A stretch of 60,290 bases of DNA from Burkholderiales bacterium (lineage in GTDB: Bacteria; Pseudomonadota; Gammaproteobacteria; Burkholderiales; Burkholderiaceae_C): NCBI GenBank assembly GCA_026400105.1, contig JAPLPQ010000023.1:1-60290 (forward strand), in the 5' to 3' direction. Positions 17,418 through 29,414 of this stretch are shown one piece after another. The first letter of the stretch is position 1. Each line of letters opens with the position of its first letter. The notes under the pieces were generated by a model. That model was not told where the DNA came from and ran no database searches. It was given only the letters and a program-made list of their open reading frames with translations. The position numbers were made by a program, and so were the translations under genes.

Positions 17418-17423
17418 GTCTTC

Positions 17424-18500
17424 TTATTTCAGGAACACGCGCGCCTTCTTGGGCGACAGCACCAGCAGCTCGCCTTCCTTGAAGGCGAGTTCGCGAAAGC
17501 GCTCGGCCGGGATCTGGGCCTCGATCAGCGGGTCGTGGCCGCTGGGCACCTGGGCGTCGACCGGCAGCAGCTCGAGCCGCGCGATCGGACCGACCACGAT
17601 CGCGCGCTCGAGCGTCGCGACGATGCCGGTCGAACCCGGCCGATGCCGCTCGACCTCGAGGTCATGCGGCCGGACATAGGCATAGGCCTGGGCGTCCTGC
17701 GCTGCCGCATGTTCCGGCGTGGCGATCGACACGCCATCGAGGTGCAGCAGCCCCTCGTGCGCGCGGCCGTGGAACAGGTTGACATCGCCCAGGAAGCCGT
17801 AGACGAAGGGGCTGGCCGGCTGGTCCCAGACCTGCTGCGGCGTGCCGGCCTGCTCGACCTGGCCCTTGTTCATCAGCACCACGCGGTCGGCGACCTCGAG
17901 CGCTTCCTCCTGGTCGTGGGTCACGAAGATGCTGGTCACATGCAGCTCGTCGTGCAGCCGGCGCAGCCAGCGGCGCAGTTCCTTGCGCACCTTGGCGTCG
18001 AGCGCGCCGAACGGCTCGTCGAGCAGCAGCACCTTGGGCTCGACCGCCAGCGCGCGGGCCAGCGCAATGCGCTGCCTCTGGCCACCCGACAGCTGCGAGG
18101 GGTAGCGGTCGGCCAGCCAGTCGAGCTGGACCAGGCTGAGCAGCTCATGCACCTTGGCCTTGATCTGGGCCTCGGACGGGCGCTGCGAGCGCGGCTTGAC
18201 GCGCAGGCCGAAGGCGACGTTCTCGAACACCGTCATGTGACGGAACAGCGCGTAATGCTGGAACACGAAGCCGACCTTGCGCTCGCGCACATGGACATCG
18301 GTGGTGTCCTCGCCGCTGAACAGGATGGAGCCCTGGTCGGCCGATTCGAGGCCGGCGATGATGCGCAGCAGCGTGGTCTTGCCGCAGCCCGAGGGGCCTA
18401 GCAGCGCGATCAGCTCGCCGGAGTCGATATGCAGGTTGATGTCGCGCAGGGCCTGGAAGTCGCCGAACTGCTTGGAGACGTTGCGGATTTCGATGCTCAT
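17424..18500 (-). CDS. cysA: Sulfate/thiosulfate ABC importer ATP-binding protein CysA
   Basis: A 358-aa ATPase with Walker [10 protein letters not shown], signature LSGGQRQR, Walker [13 protein letters not shown] and H-loop VTHDQEEAL. The C-terminal TOBE-like regulatory extension matches CysA length. It energises sulfate and thiosulfate import with CysT/CysW and the binding protein. Last gene of sbp-cysT-cysW-cysA, 24 bp after cysW. Confidence 0.97.
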   Translation of the reverse strand: MSIEIRNVSKQFGDFQALRDINLHIDSGELIALLGPSGCGKTTLLRIIAGLESADQGSILFSGEDTTDVHVRERKVGFVFQHYALFRHMTVFENVAFGLRVKPRSQRPSEAQIKAKVHELLSLVQLDWLADRYPSQLSGGQRQRIALARALAVEPKVLLLDEPFGALDAKVRKELRRWLRRLHDELHVTSIFVTHDQEEALEVADRVVLMNKGQVEQAGTPQQVWDQPASPFVYGFLGDVNLFHGRAHEGLLHLDGVSIATPEHAAAQDAQAYAYVRPHDLEVERHRPGSTGIVATLERAIVVGPIARLELLPVDAQVPSGHDPLIEAQIPAERFRELAFKEGELLVLSPKKARVFLK

Positions 18501-18524
18501 GATGGGTCTTGTTGCGGTCCGGGT

Positions 18525-19430
18525 TCAGTGCGTCGCTGCGGCTGCAGCGGGGCGCTCGGGCGAGAGCTCGGCGCCAGCCTTGAGCTCGCGTTCGTGGCGC
18601 CACTCGACCGCGCTCTTGATGGCCAGCGTCACCAGGGCCAGCAGCGCCAGCAGCGAGGCGACCGCGAAGGCCGCGACCGACTGGTATTCGTTGTAGAGGA
18701 TCTCGACATGCAGCGGCATGGTGTTGGTCTGGCCGCGGATATGGCCCGAGACCACCGAGACCGCGCCGAACTCGCCCATGGCGCGCGCATTGCACAGGAT
18801 CACGCCGTAGATCAGGCCCCACTTGATGTTGGGCAGGGTCACGTACCAGAAGGTCTGCCAGCCGCTGGCGCCGAGCACGGTCGCGGCCTGCTCCTCGTCG
18901 TTGCCCTGGGCCTGCATCAGCGGGATCAGCTCGCGGGCGATGAAGGGAAAGGTCACGAACACGGTGGCCATGATGATGCCCGGCACCGCGAACACGATCC
19001 TGATGTCATGCGCCTGCAGCCAGGGGCCGAACCAGCCCTGGGCGCCGAACACCAGCACATAGATCAGGCCCGCGACCACCGGCGAGACCGAGAACGGCAG
19101 GTCGACCAGCGTGGTCAGGAAGGCCTTGCCCTTGAACTCGTACTTGGCGATGCACCAGGCTGCGGCGATGCCGAACACCAGGTTCAGCGGCACCGCGACC
19201 GCGGCGGTCAGCAGCGTCAGGCGCACGGCCGACCAGGCGTCGGGGTCCTTCAGCGCCTCGAGGTAGGCGCCCCAGCCGTTGCGCAGCGCCTCGGTGAAGA
19301 CGGCCGCCAGCGGCAGCAGCAGGAACAGCGCCATGAAGGCCAGCGCCAGCCCGGTCAGCAGCCAGCGTACCAGCGTCGATTCGGTGGTGCCGGCCTGCAC
19401 GCGCGAGGGGGTTTTCTTGCTTGAACTCAT
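18525..19430 (-). CDS. cysW: Sulfate ABC importer permease CysW
   Basis: A 301-aa inner-membrane permease with about six helices and the EAA-loop region (ELIPLMQAQGNDEEQAATVLGASGWQTF) that docks on CysA. LVRWLLTGLALAFMALFLLLP forms the first helix. It overlaps cysT by four bases (ATGA), showing tight translational coupling, and precedes cysA. Confidence 0.96.
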   Translation of the reverse strand: MSSSKKTPSRVQAGTTESTLVRWLLTGLALAFMALFLLLPLAAVFTEALRNGWGAYLEALKDPDAWSAVRLTLLTAAVAVPLNLVFGIAAAWCIAKYEFKGKAFLTTLVDLPFSVSPVVAGLIYVLVFGAQGWFGPWLQAHDIRIVFAVPGIIMATVFVTFPFIARELIPLMQAQGNDEEQAATVLGASGWQTFWYVTLPNIKWGLIYGVILCNARAMGEFGAVSVVSGHIRGQTNTMPLHVEILYNEYQSVAAFAVASLLALLALVTLAIKSAVEWRHERELKAGAELSPERPAAAAATH

Positions 19431-20257
19431 GCCGAGGCTCCCGAGCGGCGGCGCTGCCAGGATTGCAGCGCGTTGATGACCAGCAGCAGCAGGAAGGCGA
19501 ACAGCAGCATGACCGAGGCCACTGCGGTCGCGCCGGCGTAGTCGTACTGCTCGAGCTTGCCGATGATGATCAGCGGGGTGATTTCGGACACCATCGGCAC
19601 GTTGCCGGCGATGAAGATGACCGAGCCGTATTCGCCGATCGCGCGCGCAAAGGCCATCGCGAAGCCGGTCAGCAGCGCCGGTCCGATCGAGGGCAGGATC
19701 ACGAGGCGAAAGGTCTGCCAGCGCGTCGCGCCCAGGCAGGTCGCGGCTTCCTCGAGCTCCTTCTCGGCGTCCTCGAGTACCGGCTGCACCGTGCGCACGA
19801 CGAAGGGCAGGCCGATGAAGATCAGCGCGATCACGATGCCGTTGGGGTTGAAGGCGAGCTGGATGCCGTGCGGCTCGAGGTACTGGCCGATCCAGCCGTT
19901 GCCGGCCAGCAGCGCCGACAGCGAGATGCCCGCCACCGCGGTCGGCAGCGCGAACGGCAGGTCGACCAGCGCATCGACGATTTTCTTGCCCGGGAAGCGG
20001 TAGCGCACCAGCACCCAGGCCACCAGCAGGCCGGCGACCACGTTGACGCCGGCCGCCAGCAGCGAGGCACCGAAGGTCAGCCGATACGAGGCCAGCACAC
20101 GCGGCGAGGCCACCGCGTTCCAGAACTGGTCCCAGCTCAGGCTGAAGGTCTTGAACAACAGCGCCGACAGCGGGATCAGCACGATCAGGAACAGATAGAA
20201 CAGGGTGTAGCCCAGCGTCAGCTGGAAGCCGGGCAACACCTTCTTGCCAGTCGCCAT
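19427..20257 (-). CDS. cysT: Sulfate ABC importer permease CysT (CysU)
   Basis: A 276-aa permease paralogous to CysW, with GYTLFYLFLIVLIPLSALL as first helix and an EAA-type loop (VLEDAEKELEEAATCLGATRWQTF). It forms the heterodimeric channel with CysW. It starts at the base after the sbp stop codon and overlaps cysW by four bases. Confidence 0.96.
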   Translation of the reverse strand: MATGKKVLPGFQLTLGYTLFYLFLIVLIPLSALLFKTFSLSWDQFWNAVASPRVLASYRLTFGASLLAAGVNVVAGLLVAWVLVRYRFPGKKIVDALVDLPFALPTAVAGISLSALLAGNGWIGQYLEPHGIQLAFNPNGIVIALIFIGLPFVVRTVQPVLEDAEKELEEAATCLGATRWQTFRLVILPSIGPALLTGFAMAFARAIGEYGSVIFIAGNVPMVSEITPLIIIGKLEQYDYAGATAVASVMLLFAFLLLLVINALQSWQRRRSGASA

Positions 20258-21256
20258 TTACTTGCCCGCCGTGTAGAGCTTGTCGAACTGGCCACCGTCA
20301 TTGAAGTGGACCTTCTGTGCCTCGGCCAGCGAGCCGAAGTACTGCTCGACCGAGAACAGCTTGATCGGCTTGAGCTGCTGGCTGTACTTCTTGAGGATGG
20401 CCGGGTTGCTCGGGCGGATCGCATGCTGGGCCGCGATCTCCTGCGCCGCATCGCTGTAGAGGAAGTCCAGGTAGGCCTTGGCCTCGGCGGCGGTGTTCTT
20501 CTTCTTGACCGTGCGCTCGACGATGGCGACCGGGTTCTCGGCCACGATGCTGACCGAGGGGTGGATGGCGTCGACCTTGCCGGCGCCGAACTCCTTGTCG
20601 ACCGATACCACCTCGGATTCGAAGGTCACCAGCACATCGCCGATATTGCGCTGCAGGAAGATGCCGGTCGCGTCGCGGCCGCCGCGTGCCAGCACCGGCA
20701 CGTTCTTGTAGAGCTTGCCGACGAAATCGGCCGCCTGTGCGTCCGTGCCGCCCTTGGCGCGCACCGAGCCCCAGGCCGCCAGATAGGCCATGCGGCCATT
20801 GCCGCCGGTCTTGGGGTTGACCAGCACCACCTGGATGCCGGGCTTGACCAGGTCGTCCCAGTCCTTGATGCCCTTGGGGTTGCCGTTGCGCACCAGGAAC
20901 AGCATGGTCGAGCTGGTCGGTGCCGCGTCATGCGCGAAGCGCTTGCGCCAGTCCTTGGCCACCACGCCCTTGTCGGCCAGGAAGTCGACGTCGGTGGTGG
21001 TGTTCATCGTCACCACATCGGCGTCGAGGCCGTCGGCCACCGCGCGCGCCTGGGCGCTCGAGCCGGCATGCGACTGGTCGATCTTGATGTCCTTGCCCGT
21101 CGTCTTCTTGTAGTTCGCGACGAAGGCCGCGTTGACGTCCTTGTAGAACTCGCGCGAGACGTCGTAGGAGACGTTGAGCAGGCTGGTCTGGGCCGAGGCC
21201 AGCGTGCTGGCGGCGAGGGCGACGGCAGCCAGGGCGGTGCGCAGGGTGGTCTTCAT
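20258..21256 (-). CDS. sbp: Periplasmic sulfate-binding protein
   Basis: A 332-aa secreted protein with a Sec signal (MKTTLRTALAAVALAASTL, cut near ASAQ). Mature sequence begins LLNVSYDVSREFYKDVNAAF, the sulfate/thiosulfate-binding family signature, and contains PKTGGNGRMAYLAAWG. It captures sulfate for CysTWA. The ATG at 21256 is chosen for the signal peptide; the upstream 42-codon extension is in the promoter region. A recurring AT-rich element lies 82 bp upstream of this start. Confidence 0.96.
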   Translation of the reverse strand: MKTTLRTALAAVALAASTLASAQTSLLNVSYDVSREFYKDVNAAFVANYKKTTGKDIKIDQSHAGSSAQARAVADGLDADVVTMNTTTDVDFLADKGVVAKDWRKRFAHDAAPTSSTMLFLVRNGNPKGIKDWDDLVKPGIQVVLVNPKTGGNGRMAYLAAWGSVRAKGGTDAQAADFVGKLYKNVPVLARGGRDATGIFLQRNIGDVLVTFESEVVSVDKEFGAGKVDAIHPSVSIVAENPVAIVERTVKKKNTAAEAKAYLDFLYSDAAQEIAAQHAIRPSNPAILKKYSQQLKPIKLFSVEQYFGSLAEAQKVHFNDGGQFDKLYTAGK

Positions 21257-21436
21257 GAATCTTGCTCCGATATTGGCGGGAGTCTGGATTCTGCGGGCCA
21301 ACCTTGCGTTCTCAAACGACTTTATTCTTTTTTTCTTATGCGGAAAACAAATATGCAAACCCCCCGAAAACCTGCCTGGCAAAAAGCCGCCGCAGCGGCC
21401 TCCAGCCTGTTCAGTCTTGCGGGGGGTGAGCTGAGG
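21257..21436 (-). promoter_or_regulatory. sbp-cysTWA promoter region with recurring sulfur-operon element
   Basis: This AT-rich gap contains, on the minus strand, GCATATTTGTTTTCCGCAT (21356-21338), 82 bp before the sbp start. It resembles elements upstream of other minus-strand sulfur operons in this window. It also contains the katG terminator at its right end. Confidence 0.55.
21381..21399 (-). terminator. katG intrinsic terminator
   Basis: On the minus strand GCCGC-TGCG-GCGGC (21399-21386) is followed by T5 (21385-21381), 38 bp after the katG stop codon. The stem is short but all G-C. Confidence 0.65.
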
Positions 21437-23878
<2,442 letters not shown>

Positions 23879-24424
23879 TCAGGGCCACGCGGTCGCCAGC
23901 CCCGCCAGCGACTGCAGCAATGCCAGCCCGAGCGGCCAGTCGCCATGACCGCTGTCGACGTTGATGTGGCCGGCCTCCTTCAGGCGCACGAATTCGCTGC
24001 CCCAGGCCCGCGCATAGGCGCCGGCCAGCCGCGCCGGGCAGAACGGGTCGTTGCTGCTCGCGACCACGATGCTCGGATAGGGCAGGGCCTGGTAGGGCAC
24101 GGGCGCGAAATCGGCCAGCACACCGCGGCGCTCCGGGTCGGCCGGCGCGACCAGCAGCGCGCCCTGGATGCGCAGCGCCACCTGGTTCGGCAGATGCACG
24201 CTGGTGATGCAGCCCAGGCTGTGCGCCGCCAGCACCACCGGGCCTTCTATGGCCAGGATGGTCTCGGACAGGCGCTCGACCCAGGCCCGCTTCAGCGGCG
24301 AGACCCAGTTGTCCTGCACCACGCGCTGCACCCGGGGCAGCTGCTCGGTCCACCGGGTCTGCCAGTGACCCGGACCTGAGTCGCGCCAGCCCGGAACGAT
24401 GACGACGGTCGGAATTTCGGCCAT
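23879..24424 (-). CDS. RBBP9/YdeN-family alpha/beta hydrolase
   Basis: A 181-aa small serine hydrolase with nucleophile motif AAHSLGC, early PGWRDSGPGHWQTRW segment typical of the RBBP9/YdeN family, DPFCPARLA carrying the likely catalytic Asp, and KEAGHINVDSGHG carrying the His. No signal peptide, hence cytosolic. It starts three bases after the sulfatase gene and is the last member of the sulfate-ester operon. Substrate unknown; a carboxyl-ester or lactone product of the imported sulfate ester is plausible. Confidence 0.88.
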   Translation of the reverse strand: MAEIPTVVIVPGWRDSGPGHWQTRWTEQLPRVQRVVQDNWVSPLKRAWVERLSETILAIEGPVVLAAHSLGCITSVHLPNQVALRIQGALLVAPADPERRGVLADFAPVPYQALPYPSIVVASSNDPFCPARLAGAYARAWGSEFVRLKEAGHINVDSGHGDWPLGLALLQSLAGLATAWP

Positions 24425-24427
24425 GGC

Positions 24428-25762
24428 TCAGATCCGTTCCCGCGTCGCGCGCTCGGGCGCATAGCGGTCGGCCTGGATGTCGGGCGTCACGCCATGCGTC
24501 ATGACCTCGTCGGTGATCGGATGGAAAGCGGCGCTCCATTCCAGCCACTGGGTGCGCAGGCGATCCAGCACCTCGGGGTGCTGGTGCTTGAGGTTGGCGC
24601 GTTCGAGCGTGTCGAGCGCGACGTCGAACAGGAACTCGTTGTCGTTGATCTTGAGGTATTTCCAGTTGCCGTCGCGCACCGCGCGCTGGCGCTGTGCCTT
24701 GTAGCGCCAGTAGAGTTGGCGCGGGTGCACGGGCGCCTGGCCCTCGAGCACCGGCAGGATGTTCTCGCCGTCGGGCGGGTAGGCCGGGTCGGGCGCGACG
24801 CCGGCCGCCGCCAGCAGTGTCGGCAGCCAGTCCATGCTGATCGTGACCTGCTCGCTGACCTGGGGTGGCAGCCGCGCCGGCCAGCGCAGCAGCGTCGGCA
24901 CCCGGATGCCGCCTTCGAGCAGCTCGGTCTTCTGGCCGGTGAAGGGCCAGGTCTTGGCGAAGCGCTCGCCGCCGTTGTCGCTGCTGAAGACGACGATCGT
25001 GTTCTCGCTCAGGCCCTGCTGCTCGAGCGTCTGCAGCACCTGGCCGACCGCCGCGTCGAGCGAGCGCACCATCCTGGCGTAGGTCTGCAGGTTGCCGCCG
25101 TCGTAGTGGAACAGGTCGGTCAGGCCGCGCGAGACTGCCTCGTCCTCGGGGCCGACCCAGGGCCAGTGCGGCGCCGTGAAATGCAGCGACAGGAAGAAGG
25201 GCTGGTCGGGCTTGCGCTGGCGCAGCCAGTTCGAGGCCTCGTCGGCCAGCAGCTGGGTGTAGTAGCCGACGCGCTCGACCGGGAGCTCGCCCTCGTAGAG
25301 GTCGCGCGGCACCGCCTCGCCGACGCCGGGCTTGTGCGTGAAGTAGTCGATCGCGCCGCCGTAGTTGCCGAAGAAGCGCTGGTAGCCGCTCTTGAGCGGA
25401 CCGAAGCTCGGCAGGCTGCCGAGGTGCCACTTGCCGATCAAGGCGGTCTCGTAGCCGGCGTCGCGCAGCAGCGAGGGCAGCGTCGGGTGCTCGGGCGGCA
25501 GGCCGTACTTGTGCGCGCTGCGCACCAGCGGCTCCTCGAGCCCGCCGCGCAGGTGGTACTGGTAGCGGCCCGTGATCAGCGCGAAGCGGGTCGCCGAGCA
25601 GACCGCCGAGTTGGAATAGGCCTGGGTGAAGCGCACGCCCTGGGCCGCCATGGCGTCGAGATGCGGGGTTTCGAAATCGGTCTGGCCGTAGACGCTCAGG
25701 TCGGCCCAGCCGAGGTCGTCGGCCAGGATGAAGACGATGTGGGGTGATTGCTTTTGACTCAT
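24428..25762 (-). CDS. Type I sulfatase (arylsulfatase-like), cytosolic
   Basis: A 444-aa sulfatase hydrolysing sulfate esters to alcohol plus sulfate. Metal ligands appear in ADDLGWAD (Asp15, Asp16) and FSSDNGGERF. The active-site Cys55 lies in CSATR, fitting the C-x-(P/A)-x-R rule for conversion to formylglycine. No signal peptide is present, so the ester must be imported first, which fits the ABC operon upstream. The ATG at 25762 begins MSQKQSPHIVFILADD; a 14-codon extension overlaps the binding-protein gene and is rejected. No formylglycine-generating enzyme gene is in the window, so maturation must be supplied from elsewhere. Confidence 0.92.
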   Translation of the reverse strand: MSQKQSPHIVFILADDLGWADLSVYGQTDFETPHLDAMAAQGVRFTQAYSNSAVCSATRFALITGRYQYHLRGGLEEPLVRSAHKYGLPPEHPTLPSLLRDAGYETALIGKWHLGSLPSFGPLKSGYQRFFGNYGGAIDYFTHKPGVGEAVPRDLYEGELPVERVGYYTQLLADEASNWLRQRKPDQPFFLSLHFTAPHWPWVGPEDEAVSRGLTDLFHYDGGNLQTYARMVRSLDAAVGQVLQTLEQQGLSENTIVVFSSDNGGERFAKTWPFTGQKTELLEGGIRVPTLLRWPARLPPQVSEQVTISMDWLPTLLAAAGVAPDPAYPPDGENILPVLEGQAPVHPRQLYWRYKAQRQRAVRDGNWKYLKINDNEFLFDVALDTLERANLKHQHPEVLDRLRTQWLEWSAAFHPITDEVMTHGVTPDIQADRYAPERATRERI

Positions 25763-25767
25763 GATGT

Positions 25768-26865
25768 TCACTTCACCTTGCCCTGGGCGTCGCGCGCCTT
25801 CCATTGCTGCTCGAGCTTGAGCTCCTTGAGCGCCTGCTGCACGAATTTCGGCTCGAACCAGTTCCTGATCTCGAAGCCCTGGCGCAGCAGGCCGAGCTTG
25901 AGGCCGTCGTCGAGCACGCCCTGGTAGTTGGCGACGAAGTCCTCGTCGACCAGCGGCGAGTAGCGGGCGTTGAGGTTCTCGCCTTCGAGGTCGTTGCGGA
26001 ACACGGCTTGCGGACTGCCGCTGTTGTCGGCGTAGAGCTTGATCAGGGCCTCGCGGTTGGCCTCCTGCCCAGCCCAGTGCGCCGCGCGCACCAGCTGCCT
26101 GACCACGCGCTGGGTCAGCTGCGGATTGCCCTGGATGAAGTCCTCGGTGCCCAGCAGGCCCGAGGAAATGCCGTAGCCGGCGCCCCGGCCCTTGGTGCTC
26201 AGCGCGATGCCGACGCCCTTGTCCCTGAGCACGAACAGGTCGGCCCCGCCGAAGGTGGCATCGACCTGGCCGGCCACCACGGCGGCCTTCGAGCCGGGCC
26301 AGTCCATGTTGATGAGCTTGACATCCTTCTCAGTCAGGCCGGCGCTGGCCAGCAGCTTGTCGAACGGTCGCTGGTAGGCCGTGCCCTTGAGCACGGCGAC
26401 CTTCCTGCCCTTGAGGTCGGCCCAGTCCTTGATCACGACGCCGGGCGCGGTCGCCAGGTAGCTGTGGCTGTCGCGACCGGACGGGAACAGGAAGCGCGTC
26501 GGCAGGCCGCGCGACTTGTGGATCACCGAGGCCAGGTCGCCCAGCGACACCAGGTCGAGCTGCCTGGCCGCCAGCGCCTCGGCCACGGCCGGGCCGGCGC
26601 CGCGGAAGAAGTTCCATTCGACCTTGATGCCGTCCCGGGCGAATTCCTCCTCCAGCCATTGCTTGTGCTGCACGATCGCCAGGATGCCGCCGCCCGGCGA
26701 AGGCTTGCCGGCGACGCCGAAATCCGGCGCGCCGATCCGGATCACCTTGGCCTGGGTCTGGGTCTGGGCCTGCAGCGCGAGCGGTGCGGCCAGTGCGACG
26801 CTGGCCAGGCCCAGCAGCAGGCGGCGGCGCAGCCGGGTGGATGATTTCAAGATGGGCTGGCTCAT
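25768..26865 (-). CDS. Periplasmic binding protein, sulfate-ester/sulfonate type (first of two)
   Basis: A 365-aa SsuA/NMT1-like protein with a cationic signal peptide (RRRLLLGLASVALAAPLALQ). Mature sequence has the family features WNFFRGAGPAVAEALAARQ and LKGRKVAVLKGTAYQ. It sits five bases before the sulfatase gene and after its ATPase, and is clearly paralogous to the binding protein heading the operon (both have EEEF.RDGIKVEW.FF.GAGPAV.EAL). Start uncertain: ATG 26865 places the signal peptide closer to the N-terminus; ATG 26889 is also open. Neither has a strong Shine-Dalgarno. Confidence 0.87.
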   Translation of the reverse strand: MSQPILKSSTRLRRRLLLGLASVALAAPLALQAQTQTQAKVIRIGAPDFGVAGKPSPGGGILAIVQHKQWLEEEFARDGIKVEWNFFRGAGPAVAEALAARQLDLVSLGDLASVIHKSRGLPTRFLFPSGRDSHSYLATAPGVVIKDWADLKGRKVAVLKGTAYQRPFDKLLASAGLTEKDVKLINMDWPGSKAAVVAGQVDATFGGADLFVLRDKGVGIALSTKGRGAGYGISSGLLGTEDFIQGNPQLTQRVVRQLVRAAHWAGQEANREALIKLYADNSGSPQAVFRNDLEGENLNARYSPLVDEDFVANYQGVLDDGLKLGLLRQGFEIRNWFEPKFVQQALKELKLEQQWKARDAQGKVK

Positions 26866-26896
26866 GGCGATAGTCGGTCGAACATTCATGGCGGGA

Positions 26897-27727
26897 TCAG
26901 ATGGCGAACTGCCAGCTGGACAGGGAAGCTGCTGCGGCCTCGCGCCGCAAGGCCGGCTCGGCCAGTTCGGCGCCATGCTCGGCGAATTCACCGAGCACGG
27001 CGTCCTTGACGCGGCCGAAGCGGTAGGAGGCGCGCTCGCGCGGATGCTCGAGTTCGACCGGCACGATGCGGCGGATGCGGCCCGGGCGCGGCTCCATCAC
27101 GACCACCCGGTCGCCCAGGAAGACGGCTTCCTCGACATCGTGGGTCACCAGGATCATCGTGATGCCCTCCTGCTGCCAGATGCGCTGCAGCTCCTGCTGC
27201 AGATGGGCCCGCGTCATCGCGTCGAGCGCGCCGAACGGCTCGTCGAGCAGCAGGATCTCGGGCCGGTTGACCAGCGCGCGCGCGATCGCCACCCGCTGCG
27301 ACATGCCGCCCGAGAGCTGGTGCGGGTAGGCGGTCTCGAAGCCCTTGAGTCCGACCAGTTCGATATGCTGCTGCACCGCCTGGCGCTTGCTGGCTTCGCT
27401 CTGGTCGGCGTTGAGCAGGCCCAGCGCGACGTTCTTCTCGACCGTCAGCCAGGGGAACAGGCGGTGCTCCTGGAACACGATGCCGCGCTTCAGGCTGGTG
27501 CCGGAAATGCGCTGGCCGTCGAGCAGGATCTCGCCCTGGTAGTCGCCCTCGAGCCCGATGATCAGGCGCAGCAGCGTCGACTTGCCGCAGCCGCTCGAGC
27601 CGACGATGCTGACGAACTCGCCCGGCGCGATCGTCAGGTTGATGTCCTGCAGCACCGGCAGGGCCTGGCCCTTGACCTCGTACTGCTTGTTCAGGGCCCG
27701 CAGGCTCAGGGTTCCGGCATGTGCCAT
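26897..27727 (-). CDS. ABC importer ATPase (SsuB-like) of the sulfate-ester system
   Basis: A 276-aa ATPase: Walker A GSSGCGKST, Q-loop FQEHRLFPWLTV, signature LSGGMSQR, Walker [14 protein letters not shown]-loop VTHDVEEAV. Length and motifs match the SsuB/TauB branch. The ATG at 27727 has GGAG six bases upstream; a TTG five codons earlier is less likely. It lies 16 bp after a permease gene and before the first binding protein, and powers the two permeases of this operon. Confidence 0.92.
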   Translation of the reverse strand: MAHAGTLSLRALNKQYEVKGQALPVLQDINLTIAPGEFVSIVGSSGCGKSTLLRLIIGLEGDYQGEILLDGQRISGTSLKRGIVFQEHRLFPWLTVEKNVALGLLNADQSEASKRQAVQQHIELVGLKGFETAYPHQLSGGMSQRVAIARALVNRPEILLLDEPFGALDAMTRAHLQQELQRIWQQEGITMILVTHDVEEAVFLGDRVVVMEPRPGRIRRIVPVELEHPRERASYRFGRVKDAVLGEFAEHGAELAEPALRREAAAASLSSWQFAI

Positions 27728-27743
27728 GGGTTTCTCCAGCAAT

Positions 27744-28538
27744 TCAGTACTGCGCCACCGTGCGGTCGCGCCACGCCAGCAGGCGTCGTTCCAGTTGGCT
27801 CACCAGCGCGTTGAGCGCAAATCCCACCGCGCCGATCACGACCACGCCGAACAGCACCAGATCCATCTGGAACTGCTCGCGGCCGTCGATCAGCGTGTTG
27901 CCTATGCCCCGGCCCGAGGACAGCAGGTATTCCGCGCCCAGGGTGGCGAGCCAGGTGTAGATCAGCGACAGCTGGATGCCGGTGAACAGCGAAGGCGCGG
28001 CAGCCGGCGCGATCACCCGGCGCAGCGTCTGCCAGAGGCTGAACTCGTAGATGCGGGCCACTTCCAGGTACTCGCGCGGCACGCTGCGCAGGCCTTCGTA
28101 GGTGTTGAGCACGACCGGGAAGAAGGCCGCCATCGCGATGAAGGCGATCTTGGCCGCCTCGCCGAGGCCGAACCACATCGACAGCATCGGAATCCAGGCG
28201 AACAGCGAGATCTGCTTGAGGGTGTGAAAGCTCGGCCCGAGCAGGCGGTCGAAGCCCCTGGATGCGCCCAGCAGTCCGCCAAACAGCAGTCCGGCGCTGG
28301 CGCCGATGGCAAAGCCCCAGGCATTGCGCCACAGGCTGGCCGACAGCGCGTCCCAGAGCTCGCCGCTGCCGACCTGCTCGACGGCGCGCCGCCACACGGC
28401 CAGCGGCGACACCAGCAGCGGCGAGCTCGACCAGCCCGACGCCACCGCCCAGTACCAGCAGGCCAGCAGGGCCAGCGGCAGCACCCAGCCCCGCAGGCGC
28501 CTGGGGATGATGATGACTTCTTGATCGGAATTCGACAT
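27744..28538 (-). CDS. ABC importer permease (SsuC-like), second of the pair
   Basis: A 264-aa inner-membrane permease with about six helices (VLPLALLACWYWAVASGW near the start) and the EAA loop (EYLEVARIYEFSLWQTLRRVIAPAAAP). ATG 28538 has AGGGGG seven bases upstream. It is paralogous to the permease 12 bp upstream, so the importer probably uses a permease heterodimer rather than the SsuC homodimer. Confidence 0.92.
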   Translation of the reverse strand: MSNSDQEVIIIPRRLRGWVLPLALLACWYWAVASGWSSSPLLVSPLAVWRRAVEQVGSGELWDALSASLWRNAWGFAIGASAGLLFGGLLGASRGFDRLLGPSFHTLKQISLFAWIPMLSMWFGLGEAAKIAFIAMAAFFPVVLNTYEGLRSVPREYLEVARIYEFSLWQTLRRVIAPAAAPSLFTGIQLSLIYTWLATLGAEYLLSSGRGIGNTLIDGREQFQMDLVLFGVVVIGAVGFALNALVSQLERRLLAWRDRTVAQY

Positions 28539-28550
28539 CTTCAATCCCCC

Positions 28551-29414
28551 TTACAGGCCCGGCTTGCGCCAGCGCAGCAGCCAGGCTTCGCTGCGGGCCA
28601 GCAGCTTGTCGAGCAGGAAACCCACGATGCCGACCGCGACCACGGCGGCCAGCACCAGGTCGAGCTGGAACAGCTGGCGGCCGTAGACGATCAGGTAACC
28701 GATGCCCTCCGACGAGGCCAGCAGTTCCACCACCACCAGGGCCAGCCAGGCATGGGTCAGGCCGTAGCGCACCCCGTTCCAGATCGGCGCGGTCGCGGCC
28801 GGAAACACCACCTGGCTCAGCAGCTGCCAGCGGGTGAAGCCGTAGACCTTGGCCACTTCGATATAGCGGTTGGGCACGCCCTGTATGCCCTGGCAGGTGT
28901 TGATCGTCACCGGCACCAGCGCGGCCTTGGCGATCAGCAGGAACTTCAAGCCCTCGTCGATGCCGACCAGCAGCATCAGCAGCGGCAACCAGCCGATGGT
29001 CGGCACCTGGCTGAAGGCCTTGAACAGCGGAAACAGGTAGTCGCGCAGGGTCGGCGACAGGCCCATGGCGCCGCCCAGCAGCAGGCCGCCCGCCAGCCCG
29101 ATGCCAAAGCCCGAGAACACGCGCACCAGGCTGACCTGCAGGTGGTCCCACAGCTCGCCGCTGACCAGCAGGGCCGCGAAGCTGTCGTAGACCACGCCCG
29201 GCGGCGGCAGCACCTGCTCGGGCACCCAGGCGTATTGCGCCGACAGCTGCCACAGCAGCAGCAGCGCGAGCGGAAACAGCCAGGGCAGCAGCCAGTCCTG
29301 CGCCATCCGGCCAAGCCCGAGCCCGGCCAGGTGCAGGGGGGCCACGCGGGCGGGAGCGACGATCGGCCTGACCGGTTCGTCGTCCCGGCTCAGCGCGAGA
29401 TCCTGGGCTGCCAT
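28551..29414 (-). CDS. ABC importer permease (SsuC-like), first of the pair
   Basis: A 287-aa permease with a roughly 30-residue cytosolic N-terminal tail before the first helix (WLLPWLFPLALLLLWQL) and an EAA loop (YIEVAKVYGFTRWQLLSQVVFPAA). AGGAG lies six bases before the ATG. It comes after a 161-bp gap from the leading binding protein; that gap carries the recurring AT-rich element, suggesting an internal promoter. Confidence 0.92.
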   Translation of the reverse strand: MAAQDLALSRDDEPVRPIVAPARVAPLHLAGLGLGRMAQDWLLPWLFPLALLLLWQLSAQYAWVPEQVLPPPGVVYDSFAALLVSGELWDHLQVSLVRVFSGFGIGLAGGLLLGGAMGLSPTLRDYLFPLFKAFSQVPTIGWLPLLMLLVGIDEGLKFLLIAKAALVPVTINTCQGIQGVPNRYIEVAKVYGFTRWQLLSQVVFPAATAPIWNGVRYGLTHAWLALVVVELLASSEGIGYLIVYGRQLFQLDLVLAAVVAVGIVGFLLDKLLARSEAWLLRWRKPGL